Below, piece by piece: positions 1-7,230 of a stretch of DNA of 24,853 nucleotides (its first letter is position 1; the number at the start of each line of letters is the position of its first letter). This stretch comes from Lachnospiraceae bacterium. GTDB taxonomy: Bacteria; Bacillota; Clostridia; Lachnospirales; Lachnospiraceae. Below the pieces are notes generated by a model. The model was not told the DNA's origin, ran no database searches, and worked only from the letters and a program-made list of their open reading frames with translations. The translations under genes and the position numbers were made by a program. Location: positions 1 to 24,853 of the forward strand of contig CAAGPW010000189.1 in assembly GCA_900771955.1 (NCBI GenBank), given 5' to 3'.

Positions 1-824
1 CCGGTGTCCTCCTCCCGGTTGATATACGAACAGCCTCCACATGCATGCAGCACAAACTGCTGATTGATCATCGGATAAGCGCCCTGCAGATCCGGCAGCG
101 CCTTTTCAAAATGCACAACAAACGTATCAGAATTCAGCCGCTCTCCGATCGTAAATGCAACAATGTTTCCGGCTTTGCGCAAAACTCCTCCGGTCAGTCC
201 AAGCTCATCAAAGTATTTTAAAGCATCTCTTAAGGCATCCATCTCCTGATGCATGGCATCATTCCATTTCTGTTGGCGTTTCTGCTCCCAGACTCTGGCA
301 AGTGCGAGACAATCCTCCCGGTTATACAATGACAGTGGCTCATAACTCCAGTCATCATTATCTTTAAAACGCGCAATATGGTTCCGCTTTCCATGCAGTT
401 TTTTCCCTTTCAGTTCTGCCAGCTTCTCATAGGTATAGATATAATCAAAGTCATTCCGGTCCGTATCGATCTCAAACTTTCCCGGAAACCACTTCATCAG
501 TTTCTCCCGCTGTTCTTCTACGATCGGATAAAAACTCAGCTTTATATTCTTTATCTTACATATGTTCCATAACTTCTCTATGACCTTTTCCCGGTCTCCT
601 GCCCCAAATGGAAAGGAAAATATCGTTGTTCCATTGTATCTGCATTTGCATACACCACATCCATACAGTTCAGCAACTTCAACCTGATACGTGCGTCTCC
701 AGATAAAGCTGTTTGCAAATCCGTATTCACAGGCGCTAAGATCTGACTCCCGGAAACGCTCAGTCATCCATTCCCTGTCTTCTAACGTTATTTCATGAAA
801 TTCTGCTTTTACTTCGTGATTCAT
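1..824 (-). CDS. DUF2156 / phosphatidylglycerol lysyltransferase C-terminal-like protein (partial)
   Basis: The reading frame opens at an ATG (824-822) and runs off the left edge of the window with no stop, so only about 274 N-terminal residues are visible. The protein begins MNHEVKAEFHEITLEDREWM, has a motif YGFANSFIWRRTY, and later KGKKLHGKRNHIARFK followed by a GNAT-like half (residues about 215-265: GLTGGVLRKAGNIVAFTIGE, then DTFVVHFEKA). This order matches the DUF2156 family, which shares a fold with the acyl-tRNA-dependent lipid lysyltransferase (MprF) catalytic domain. Proteins of this stand-alone type have no firmly assigned substrate. The gene lies 26 bp downstream of the cis-prenyltransferase gene on the same strand, so the two probably share a transcript. 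An AAGGCAAGG stretch precedes the ATG. Family assignment is from recognised motifs; function is inferred only. Confidence 0.75.
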   Translation of the reverse strand, partial: MNHEVKAEFHEITLEDREWMTERFRESDLSACEYGFANSFIWRRTYQVEVAELYGCGVCKCRYNGTTIFSFPFGAGDREKVIEKLWNICKIKNIKLSFYPIVEEQREKLMKWFPGKFEIDTDRNDFDYIYTYEKLAELKGKKLHGKRNHIARFKDNDDWSYEPLSLYNREDCLALARVWEQKRQQKWNDAMHQEMDALRDALKYFDELGLTGGVLRKAGNIVAFTIGERLNSDTFVVHFEKALPDLQGAYPMINQQFVLHACGGCSYINREEDT

Positions 825-850
825 CCTTCTGCCTTGCCTTTTGTGTAATC

Positions 851-1468
851 TTATCCGCCCAGCGTCACATCCTGTGTGCTGTACCATTTCAGCGCATCAA
901 GAAGGTCATTTTCTTTATAATCCGGCCACATATGCGGAATTGAATAAAAGTCTGCATACACCGACTGAATCGGCAGCAGACCGGAAAGACGGTTCCGTCC
1001 TCCCCATCGAATGACCAGATCGATCCTTGAAATATCCTCAGACTGTGGCCTGCCATCCAGCTTCATATGGGCCAGATCCCATTCCCAACCATAATTCACA
1101 AGAAAATTTAAGCGTATTCCGCCATTTTCTACCTGTTTTCTGGTCTGATAATCTTTTAACTCCTCCGGGAAACACTTTGAATCTGTATTCCCGATCACCA
1201 GCAGTTCCGCCCCCTCTTTCTTTAACAGTTCAACTGCCTCCACACATGCTCTGCGGAATGAAGCCACCTGTTCCTTCGGCCGCTTGCAGTTATCCACCGT
1301 AAATCCATAATATGTGATCTCCCGGATTCCGAGTTCTTTTGCACGGCGTAAAACAGACAGCCCCGGATTCAATCCATGCCCGTAGCCATCCTTTTTTTCC
1401 ATGCCGTGTTCCACTGCCCAGCGCCTGTTTCCATCCGGTATCACAGCGATATGTCGTGGTATTCTCAT
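851..1468 (-). CDS. Divergent short cis-prenyltransferase (UppS-like)
   Basis: UppS-family enzymes add isopentenyl units in cis to make polyprenyl diphosphates such as the undecaprenyl carrier of cell-wall synthesis. Visible motifs are HIAVIPDGNRRWA near the N-terminus (canonical HxAxIMDGNGRWA, catalytic Asp kept at residue 12), YGFTVDNCKRP (canonical YxFSxENWxRP), DLVIRWGGRNRLS (canonical DLxIRTxGExRxS) and YADFY...WPDY (canonical Y[SA]EFYF...WPDF). It is oddly short: 205 residues against roughly 240-260, with about 35 residues missing in the second half. The Glu after IRTxG is Arg and the metal-binding Glu of SEFYF is Asp. A GTG lies 9 bp upstream, but AGGAG is ideally placed (10 bp) for the ATG at 1468. 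It sits 48 bp after the hemerythrin gene. It is probably not the housekeeping UppS; it may be a specialised short-chain enzyme or partly degenerate. Confidence 0.82.
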   Translation of the reverse strand: MRIPRHIAVIPDGNRRWAVEHGMEKKDGYGHGLNPGLSVLRRAKELGIREITYYGFTVDNCKRPKEQVASFRRACVEAVELLKKEGAELLVIGNTDSKCFPEELKDYQTRKQVENGGIRLNFLVNYGWEWDLAHMKLDGRPQSEDISRIDLVIRWGGRNRLSGLLPIQSVYADFYSIPHMWPDYKENDLLDALKWYSTQDVTLGG

Positions 1469-1516
1469 TTTTGTCACACTCCTGTTTTTATACAGTATTT
1501 GTGACCTGCCGCCTTT

Positions 1517-1909
1517 CTATTCCTGTCCGATCTGTTTATCTGTGTGTAAAATATGCTCAACGAGCCAGTTTGTCAAAAATTCCAGAATATCATCGATCAT
1601 CTGATCGGAATTTTCATCAATATCATCCAGATCAATCTCGTCTAATTTGTCGATAAATGCCTGATGCTCGATCTTCTGCGTGAACATCTTTTTATACTGG
1701 ATGCTTTCCATATACTCCTCTTCATGCTTAAAGTGTTCTTTTGTATATTCGCGCAATTCCTCCAAAAGATCACGGATATTGTCATATTTATCCGGAATAA
1801 ACTCGTTTCTGCGGAGTTCATAAGCACTTTCCGCGATCTCAAACAGCTTTTTATGCTCGGCATCGATCTCCGGGATCCCAGTATAGTATTCCTCTTTCAT
1901 TTCGTACAT
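1517..1909 (-). CDS. Bacteriohemerythrin
   Basis: A 130-residue four-helix-bundle protein that binds O2 reversibly at a di-iron centre, known in anaerobes and microaerophiles as an oxygen carrier, scavenger or sensor domain. The iron ligands are visible in order: GIPEIDAEHKKLF (His 19), then HFKHEEEYM (two His and the bridging Glu), KIEHQAF (His), and WLVEHILHTDKQIG (His and Asp near the C-terminus). Length is typical for the single-domain family. The start is fixed by GGGAGGAAAAACT directly before ATG 1909. Upstream there is an overlapping pair of Fur/PerR-like palindromes, fitting an iron- or peroxide-controlled promoter. It appears to be the first gene of a run with the cis-prenyltransferase and DUF2156 genes (gap 48 bp). 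Confidence 0.93.
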   Translation of the reverse strand: MYEMKEEYYTGIPEIDAEHKKLFEIAESAYELRRNEFIPDKYDNIRDLLEELREYTKEHFKHEEEYMESIQYKKMFTQKIEHQAFIDKLDEIDLDDIDENSDQMIDDILEFLTNWLVEHILHTDKQIGQE

Positions 1910-1940
1910 AGTTTTTCCTCCCTCATCCTTTGTTTATTAT

Positions 1941-1966
1941 TGAGAATTATTAAGAATCATTCTTGA
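1941..1966. promoter_or_regulatory. Candidate Fur/PerR-family operator upstream of hemerythrin
   Basis: TGAGAATTATTAAGA (1941-1955) matches the Fur 7-1-7 consensus TGATAATNATTATCA at 12 of 15 positions by eye. It overlaps a perfect 13-bp palindrome AAGAATCATTCTT (1952-1964). The pair lies 32-57 bp upstream of the hemerythrin ATG, where a promoter would be. Fur-superfamily repressors bind such overlapping 7-1-7 boxes. Which member would act here (Fur, PerR or Zur) cannot be told from sequence. Confidence 0.45.
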
Positions 1967-2075
1967 TAAGGCCAATATATCACAGAATCTGACCATTTTC
2001 AAGCTCATTATTTCTTATTCTTTATTTATTCGTCATCTATTTTTATCTATCAAAAGAATCAGCCTTTGTCTCTCA

Positions 2076-2861
2076 TCAGAATGACACATCCAACAGCATC
2101 ATCACAACAAATCCCGCCAACACACCGGCAGTCGACAGGTGCTTATTATCTTTAAAAGATTCCGGTATCAGTTCCGAACACACAACAGCGATCATTGCCC
2201 CTGCTGAAAAAGACAATGCCAACGGAAGTGCGCTTTGTACAGTGAGTGCGAATAACGCCCCCAGCACACCAGCTATTGGCTCCACCATTCCGGAAAACTG
2301 CCCTGCCAGAAAGCTTTTCGCCCTGCTTATCCCTTCCCGTCTGAGTGGCATTGCCACACAGATTCCTTCCGGGAAATTCTGTATTCCGATTCCGACCGCA
2401 AGCATGATCGCAGCAGCCACCGCTTCCCGGCCTCCACAAATCCCTGCACAGCCAAACGCAACTCCGATTGCAAGCCCCTCTGGTATGTTATGCATCGTCA
2501 CTGCTGTTATCAAAAGGATACATCGTTTAAATCCTTCTTCCTTGTAATCTGTAACCATTCTTTTTTCAAGTAATATATCAGAAGCCACAATAAACAGGCC
2601 TCCCAGGAAAAATCCCAACGTTATTGTTACTGCGGCGTTTTTATCCAGCTCCTCTGCCAGCGCAAACGCGGGTTCTAACAAAGACCAGTAAGATGCCGCA
2701 ATCATCACTCCGGCTGAAAAGCTCATCATCACATCCATCACTTTTTTATTCACACATCTGACTGCCAGCACCACTGCCGCTCCGGCTGCCGTCACTCCGT
2801 AGGTAAACAATGTTGCTATAAATCCCTGTACCAGTGCGCTTTGTCCTACAAACCATCTCAT
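2076..2861 (-). CDS. ZIP-family metal transporter, GufA-like
   Basis: An integral membrane protein of 261 residues that imports divalent metal (zinc, possibly iron or manganese). The two signature helices are present: TMHNIPEGLAIGVAFG and, about 30 residues later, GIGIQNFPEGICVAMPLRREG. The second helix with Gln-Asn rather than His is typical of the GufA/ZIP11 branch. A C-terminal half with SFSAGAMIAVVCSELIPES completes the eight-helix pattern. The frame is open 79 codons further upstream, but that extension (charged, not membrane-like) would overlap the divergent zinc-ribbon gene and its promoter. ATG 2861 begins the natural MRWFVGQSALVQGFIATLF helix. The RBS there is weak (GTGG). It faces away from the zinc-ribbon gene; both may concern zinc, though that link is only positional. 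Confidence 0.88.
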   Translation of the reverse strand: MRWFVGQSALVQGFIATLFTYGVTAAGAAVVLAVRCVNKKVMDVMMSFSAGVMIAASYWSLLEPAFALAEELDKNAAVTITLGFFLGGLFIVASDILLEKRMVTDYKEEGFKRCILLITAVTMHNIPEGLAIGVAFGCAGICGGREAVAAAIMLAVGIGIQNFPEGICVAMPLRREGISRAKSFLAGQFSGMVEPIAGVLGALFALTVQSALPLALSFSAGAMIAVVCSELIPESFKDNKHLSTAGVLAGFVVMMLLDVSF

Positions 2862-2940
2862 TTCTTTTTTCCACTTTATGACTTTCTTTTTACCATATGG
2901 AAAATGTTTGTATCTTGTGTCTGCTTTATCGCTCTTTCGA

Positions 2941-2969
2941 TTGACAAAAGTTTTTTCCTTCGTTACTAT
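2941..2969 (+). promoter_or_regulatory. Promoter of the zinc-ribbon/TPM operon
   Basis: TTGACA at 2941-2946, a 17-bp spacer, and TACTAT at 2964-2969 form a good sigma-A promoter. Its start point would fall about 40 bp before the ATG at 3019, which has AAGGAGAG as RBS. It lies in the 157-bp divergent gap with the ZIP gene. Confidence 0.6.
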
Positions 2970-3018
2970 CAATTTGTGGGAACTTTTCCCCGCTACAACA
3001 ATGATAAAGGAGAGAGTT

Positions 3019-4632
3019 ATGTTCGAATGCCCGAATTGCGGCGGAAATCTACGTTTTGACATCCCGTCACAGCAGCTTGCCTGCGATTTCTGCCACACGT
3101 TTCATGATCCCTACGCCGTCACCAAAGACCACGATGCCGTAGAGCAGGATATGTACGATGTTACTGTTTTCACCTGTCCGCAGTGCGGTGGTGAACTGAT
3201 GAGCACAGAAAACTCCGCAGCTGAATTTTGCAGCTTCTGCGGCGCTTCCACGATCTTATCCGGCCGGATCAGCAAAGAAAAAAGACCAAACTATATCATC
3301 CCTTTCAAAAAAACAAAGGATGACTGCAAGAATGCATATGCCAAATACGTAAAACATGCAATTTTTGCACCGAAAGAATTAAAAGATCCAAAGTATCTGG
3401 ATCGCTTCCGCGGTATCTATATGCCATACTGGGCGTACTACATTACCCAAAACGGCAGCCTTGGTCTTGAAGGAACAAAGCAATACCGCCGTGGCAATTA
3501 TATCTATACCGATACCTATCACCTCAGCGGAAACATGCATTCCTACTACAAAGGTCTGTCTTATGACGCATCCTCTTCGTTTTCCGATGAGATCAGCCAG
3601 AATATCGCGCCTTATGATGTAAAAGGAATGAAAGCCTTCACGCCATCCTATCTAAGTGGATTCTACGCAGATACCGCTGACGTGGAAAGTTCCCTTTATC
3701 AGGACGATGCAGTCCGCATTGCCAACGAAAACAGTTATGATAAGCTTTCCAAAGAGCCTGCCTTCCATGGCATGCATATCAGTACACCAGTAAACAGCTT
3801 TTCACTTTCTTCTGCTTTTGGCACCAAGCTTGAGCAGACAGACAGCGCCATGTTTCCGGTATGGTTTCTTTCCTATCGGAATGGCAACCGCGTCTCCTAC
3901 GCCACAGTAAACGGTCAGACAGGTAAGATCGCAGCCGACCTGCCGGTTGATATCCGGAAATATTTCCTCGGCTCGCTGATCCTCGCCCTGCCGATCTTTT
4001 TACTGTTAAACCTGTTTTTTACGATACGTCCGACTACAACTCTCCTGTTGTCTTCGATTCTGGCTCTGGCAGCCGCGATCCTTTATGTTGTGGAACTTTT
4101 CCAGATCAAGAAAAAAGACGCCAGAGAAGATGATCTCGGCTATCTCGCGAAAAAAGACGGCGTAAACTCGCCGGGTGTGATGGAAAACATGAAACAGCAG
4201 CTCAATTACAAAAAAGCGAAACGGAACGGTAAAAGGTTTACCGGAACTACTCTTGTGCTTCTTTCCATTGGCGCTTACGGTATCCTTGCCATTGGGGGTT
4301 CCGGCATATTTTTCGGTCATACGGTAGTCGGTTACTTTGTTATCCTTATCGCGACCGCGATCACTACCGCGATCGGCTGCAATATTTCCGGAAAAACCGA
4401 TATCAAACACGGAATGACAGGCTTTCTCGGTCCGATCGCAGCGATCTTGATTTCCGCAGTGATCGCCGCGTTCCATCCGGTGTCCGATCTGTTTTATTAC
4501 GCAGGAACTATTTTGTCTTATATCGCGACCTTTTTTACGCTGTATTCGATCATTCAGAAATACAACGTTTTAGCAAGCCGCAAGCTTCCACAGTTTGAAA
4601 AGAGAGGAGGAGAAGAATATGAAAACCGTTAA
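3019..4632 (+). CDS. Zinc-ribbon multi-pass membrane protein (TFIIB-type zinc ribbons)
   Basis: A 537-residue protein of unknown function. The N-terminus has two rubredoxin-knuckle zinc ribbons: CPNCGG...CDFCH (residues about 4-27) and CPQCGG...CSFCG (about 54-80). These are followed by a soluble region of roughly 230 residues (PYWAYY, a Tyr/Ser-rich segment, then FPVWFLSYRNGNRVSYATVNGQTG) and then several hydrophobic helices from about residue 320 to the C-terminus, in two groups separated by a charged linker. The track-length frame starts earlier at an upstream ATG, but AAGGAGAGAGTT immediately before ATG 3019 and the start of the zinc ribbon decide the start. The last codons overlap the next gene by 14 bp, so the two are translationally coupled. 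Zinc-ribbon plus TPM-domain pairs recur in Firmicutes; the joint role is unknown. Confidence 0.85.
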   Translation: MFECPNCGGNLRFDIPSQQLACDFCHTFHDPYAVTKDHDAVEQDMYDVTVFTCPQCGGELMSTENSAAEFCSFCGASTILSGRISKEKRPNYIIPFKKTKDDCKNAYAKYVKHAIFAPKELKDPKYLDRFRGIYMPYWAYYITQNGSLGLEGTKQYRRGNYIYTDTYHLSGNMHSYYKGLSYDASSSFSDEISQNIAPYDVKGMKAFTPSYLSGFYADTADVESSLYQDDAVRIANENSYDKLSKEPAFHGMHISTPVNSFSLSSAFGTKLEQTDSAMFPVWFLSYRNGNRVSYATVNGQTGKIAADLPVDIRKYFLGSLILALPIFLLLNLFFTIRPTTTLLLSSILALAAAILYVVELFQIKKKDAREDDLGYLAKKDGVNSPGVMENMKQQLNYKKAKRNGKRFTGTTLVLLSIGAYGILAIGGSGIFFGHTVVGYFVILIATAITTAIGCNISGKTDIKHGMTGFLGPIAAILISAVIAAFHPVSDLFYYAGTILSYIATFFTLYSIIQKYNVLASRKLPQFEKRGGEEYENR

Positions 4633-5419
4633 ACATACTGCTACATACCGTTTTTTGGCCATTCTTTTTCTGCTGTTTTGTGGAATCTTCTTTGCGCGTC
4701 CGTGCAAGGCGGAAGTGACGTATGAAAATCCGGACACTTCCTATGTCGTATCCATTGAAGATGAAGCGGATCTTCTTTCCGATGAGGAAGAGTCCCGTCT
4801 GAGCGCACAGATGGAGGAGATCACCGCTTATGGAAATGTTGCCTTCGTCTCGTTGGATACCAACTATACCTCTACGGATTCTTATGCAAGAGAGCACTAC
4901 CGTCAGTTATTCGGCAGTGACAGCGGCACTCTTTTTGTGATCGACATGGATAACCGCAATATCTGGATTCACAGTAACGGGGCGATCTACCGCACGATCA
5001 CAAAAAGTTATGCGGACACGATCACCGATAATGTCTATACTTACGCATCCGCGCAGGATTACTACGGCTGCGCGTCCGAAGCGTATACACAGATAGCAAC
5101 ATTATTAGCCGGTCGACGTATTGCCCAGCCTATGAAATACATCAGTAATGCCCTGCTTGCGCTCATTATCGCGCTTCTCATCAATTACTTTGTAGTAAGG
5201 GCATTTTCCCGTTCAAGGAAACCGTCTGAAAACGAACTTTTAAATAATATCTATACGCAGTACGCGGTCAACAATCCGCAGAGCACTTTCGTGCGCCAGA
5301 CCAAAGTATATGATCCGCCAAGTTCAAGCGATGGTGGAAGCTCCGGTGGCGGCGGAAGTTCCGGCGGCGGTGGAAGCAGTGGTGGAAGCTCCGGTGGCGG
5401 CGGCGGTCACTCCTTCTAA
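4619..5419 (+). CDS. TPM-domain secreted/membrane protein with Gly/Ser-rich tail
   Basis: 266 residues. An N-terminal hydrophobic segment (FLAILFLLFCGIFFARPCKA) resembles a signal peptide or anchor. It is followed by a TPM domain (about residues 40-150: YVVSIEDEADLLSDEEESRL, later GTLFVIDMDNRNIWIHSNGA), the family first linked to photosystem II repair in plants (TLP18.3) and found on the outside of many bacterial membranes. A second transmembrane helix (YISNALLALIIALLINYFVV) precedes a cytosolic stretch and a glycine-serine tail of about 30 residues ending GGGGGHSF, a hallmark of bacterial TPM proteins. The frame can be extended to a TTG 24 bp upstream, but AGAGAGGAGGAGA precedes ATG 4619. 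It overlaps the zinc-ribbon gene by 14 bp and is followed at once by a strong terminator. Biochemical role unknown. Confidence 0.85.
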   Translation: MKTVKHTATYRFLAILFLLFCGIFFARPCKAEVTYENPDTSYVVSIEDEADLLSDEEESRLSAQMEEITAYGNVAFVSLDTNYTSTDSYAREHYRQLFGSDSGTLFVIDMDNRNIWIHSNGAIYRTITKSYADTITDNVYTYASAQDYYGCASEAYTQIATLLAGRRIAQPMKYISNALLALIIALLINYFVVRAFSRSRKPSENELLNNIYTQYAVNNPQSTFVRQTKVYDPPSSSDGGSSGGGGSSGGGGSSGGSSGGGGGHSF

Positions 5420-5422
5420 AAC

Positions 5423-5485
5423 AAAAGTCCTGACATCCGGGAACTGGTTTAACCGGTTCCTCGATGCAGGACTTTTATTTTGGGT
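5423..5485. terminator. Bidirectional rho-independent terminator
   Basis: AAAAGTCCTG (5423-5432) pairs with CAGGACTTTT (5467-5476), enclosing a second stem (GAACTGGTT with AACCGGTTC). The plus strand continues TTTTATTTTGGGTTTTT; the minus strand continues TTTTGTTTT. It separates the convergent TPM gene (+) and the transglutaminase-like gene (-), and can serve both. Confidence 0.85.
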
Positions 5486-5521
5486 TTTTGCTTTCCGTTT
5501 TTACTTTTTATTTTCTGCTTT

Positions 5522-5986
5522 CTATTTCTCGTTCTTATTTAGTATTGCAACTCCGAGGTATCCCCCTGCCTGTGCGATCAGGTTGTAACGCCGTACAGGC
5601 GCCACAGGGACAAAATTTACGTCTCCCGGTACATTTTCCTTATTGCAGGAGCAAACGTCCTTTACGGTGTCATTTAAGCGCACACGGCACCATACATGTG
5701 CGCCCTCCCCTGTTTTCTGCTTTTTACTGCGGCTCTCATAAAAGTCCGCCTTTGTTGTATAAACAAGCTCTGACCGGATATTGACGCGTTTTAAAATATA
5801 ATGCACGCACCACGCCTGCTGCCAGGAATATCCCTTTCCTTTTGCAAAGGCACTCCTCGGTGAATCTGTTGTATTTTCCATTGAAAATTTCATCTGTTTA
5901 TTCACATATTTCTGTACAAAGGTCACCATCTGCCAGCCGGTATACTGGCTTTCCCGACAGGCCTTTACTGCCATTTCAATATCCAA
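5522..5986 (-). CDS. Transglutaminase-like cysteine-protease-fold protein
   Basis: About 154 residues. A Cys-His-Asp triad in transglutaminase order can be read: WQQAWCVHYILKR (Cys), GEGAHVWCRVRLN (His), and DTVKDVCSC (Asp), with spacing typical of small transglutaminase-like (DUF-type) domains. These act as cysteine proteases, transglutaminases or inactive scaffolds. No signal peptide or membrane helix is evident, so it is probably cytosolic. The frame opens at a TTG at 6013, but AAAGGAGCGGTGGAT followed by TTG 5986 has better RBS spacing, and an in-frame ATG lies 12 bp further in; the start is uncertain. It is 37 bp downstream of a small unknown gene and in the same direction as the par operon, from which it is separated by about 145 bp. 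Substrate unknown. Confidence 0.6.
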   Translation of the reverse strand: MDIEMAVKACRESQYTGWQMVTFVQKYVNKQMKFSMENTTDSPRSAFAKGKGYSWQQAWCVHYILKRVNIRSELVYTTKADFYESRSKKQKTGEGAHVWCRVRLNDTVKDVCSCNKENVPGDVNFVPVAPVRRYNLIAQAGGYLGVAILNKNEK

Positions 5987-6023
5987 ATCCACCGCTCCTT
6001 TCTTTCCGGCCAACCTGATCCTT

Positions 6024-6290
6024 TTAATTCTTCTCTTTCCGTATCAGTCCATCTTTTTCTTCATCCGAAAGTCCGTCAAAATAGGCTTCTACCATCTCGA
6101 TCTGTCCCGGGTTTACATAAATATTACATAATTCCTTTGCGTTGCCATATTTCTTTCTTTTAAATACAGAAATTTCCTCCCATCTCTGCAAATAGGAAAT
6201 CTCCTGCTTTTCCAATCCCTTTACAAAGCTTCTCGCCTTGGCTGTGTCCGTTGTACTGCAAAATAAAATTTCATTTAACATACTGCTCAT
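6024..6290 (-). CDS. Small hypothetical protein
   Basis: 88 residues, not recognised. It starts MSSMLNEILFCSTTDTAKAR and ends GLSDEEKDGLIRKEKN. It contains a mixed alpha/beta-looking stretch with a conserved-looking patch CNIYVNPGQIEMVEAYFDGL. It has no membrane segment or metal-binding cluster. A weak RBS (AAGAAGAGA) precedes the ATG. It is immediately upstream of the transglutaminase-like gene and likely cotranscribed. Good codon use and tight packing argue that it is real. Confidence 0.65.
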   Translation of the reverse strand: MSSMLNEILFCSTTDTAKARSFVKGLEKQEISYLQRWEEISVFKRKKYGNAKELCNIYVNPGQIEMVEAYFDGLSDEEKDGLIRKEKN

Positions 6291-6435
6291 TCTCTTCTTT
6301 TCTACTTCATATTATTGTCTGATTTTTATAGCCTGTTTGTCCCAAATTTTTTGTATATGGAATTATGTATACTCATTTTCCATATTTTGCCTGTCACTCT
6401 TTCAGTGTATTTAAAAAATGACATTATTGCATTCA

Positions 6436-7230
6436 TCAGAACTCATCAAATACTCCCTGACGTGGTCCTTCTGTCGACTCACGTTTTTTCTCTTCGGAAA
6501 TAATGTGATTCAGAAATGCCGTCGCATTCATTCCATGCATTGCACCGCCCCGTTTCAAAAATCTGGCATTGGATTCTTTTAACACCAGTGCAATGATCGT
6601 GGAATTCTGGCCTCTGCGGTAATTCATATCCAGATTTTCCTCAATATCGCCCATTCCTGCCGTCTGACCGCTTTTCTCCCGCTCAATTTCCTCATCAATG
6701 AGCAGATTCACATACTCCTGAATACTCATTCCAAGCTGCATGGAACGCAGGCGGATAAATTTATTATTCTCAACCAGAAGCGCCATACTGGTTCGCTTGG
6801 TGCTTTCTTTCTTCTTTACGGCTGTCTGTACCGGCTGCTGTACGGATTCTTCGCTCACCTCTGCCGTTTCCGGCTGCGGCTTTTTTTCCTCATTTACTTC
6901 TTTTTCCGGCTCTGTTTCTGCTTCAGGTTCTGCGCCAGGTACTGTTGTTATTACATCCGAGGTCTGTGGTTTTTCCTCTTTTTCCGGTTCTGTTTCCTCT
7001 TTTTGCTGTTCCTGTGCTGCCTTTTCTGTTGTCTGCTCCACAACCGTTTCTTCCTGCATTTTTACAATATCCACAGCATCTTTCCTGCTGTTTTCCTCCG
7101 CCTCTTCCATCTGACTTTCATAGTGCTCAAGTTCCTTTAATTTATCTTCTGCAGGAGATGACATTTCTTTGATCGGCGGCACATTTCTGCTCTGTCTTAA
7201 CTTTTTTAGCTGTTCCCTTTTACTTGACAT
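6436..7230 (-). CDS. ParA partner: putative centromere-binding protein with two RHH-like domains
   Basis: 264 residues, the second gene of a partition operon: its ATG shares one base with the parA stop (TAATG), so translation is coupled. The N-terminal 60 residues are charged and probably helical. Residues about 60-140 are a Glu/Pro/Thr-rich acidic linker. Two C-terminal segments each show a beta-strand followed by two helices, as in ribbon-helix-helix (MetJ/Arc) DNA-binding proteins: residues 146-184 (RTSMALLVENNKF... then SIQEYVNLLIDEEIE) and 209-250 (NSTIIALVLKESNARFL... then NATAFLNHIISEEKK). In type Ib and related plasmid systems the small RHH protein binds centromere repeats, represses its own operon and stimulates the ParA ATPase through an N-terminal arm. 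A tandem RHH would resemble a covalent dimer. The RHH call is by pattern, not by search. Confidence 0.65.
   Translation of the reverse strand: MSSKREQLKKLRQSRNVPPIKEMSSPAEDKLKELEHYESQMEEAEENSRKDAVDIVKMQEETVVEQTTEKAAQEQQKEETEPEKEEKPQTSDVITTVPGAEPEAETEPEKEVNEEKKPQPETAEVSEESVQQPVQTAVKKKESTKRTSMALLVENNKFIRLRSMQLGMSIQEYVNLLIDEEIEREKSGQTAGMGDIEENLDMNYRRGQNSTIIALVLKESNARFLKRGGAMHGMNATAFLNHIISEEKKRESTEGPRQGVFDEF

Noticed and set aside
2878..3018. N-terminal extension of the zinc-ribbon protein
   Set aside because: It contains the TTGACA-N17-TACTAT promoter and lacks an RBS; ATG 3019 has AAGGAGAG and starts at the zinc ribbon.
2862..3098. N-terminal extension of the ZIP transporter
   Set aside because: Would overlap the promoter and start of the divergent zinc-ribbon gene, and is charged rather than membrane-like; ATG 2861 is the natural start.
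4006..4476. 156-codon minus-strand frame inside the zinc-ribbon gene
   Set aside because: Antisense shadow of a clear membrane protein; no domain pattern and no RBS.
5310..5588. Ala/Val-repeat frame overlapping the TPM tail
   Set aside because: It is the +1 reading of the Gly/Ser-coding repeat and runs through the terminator.
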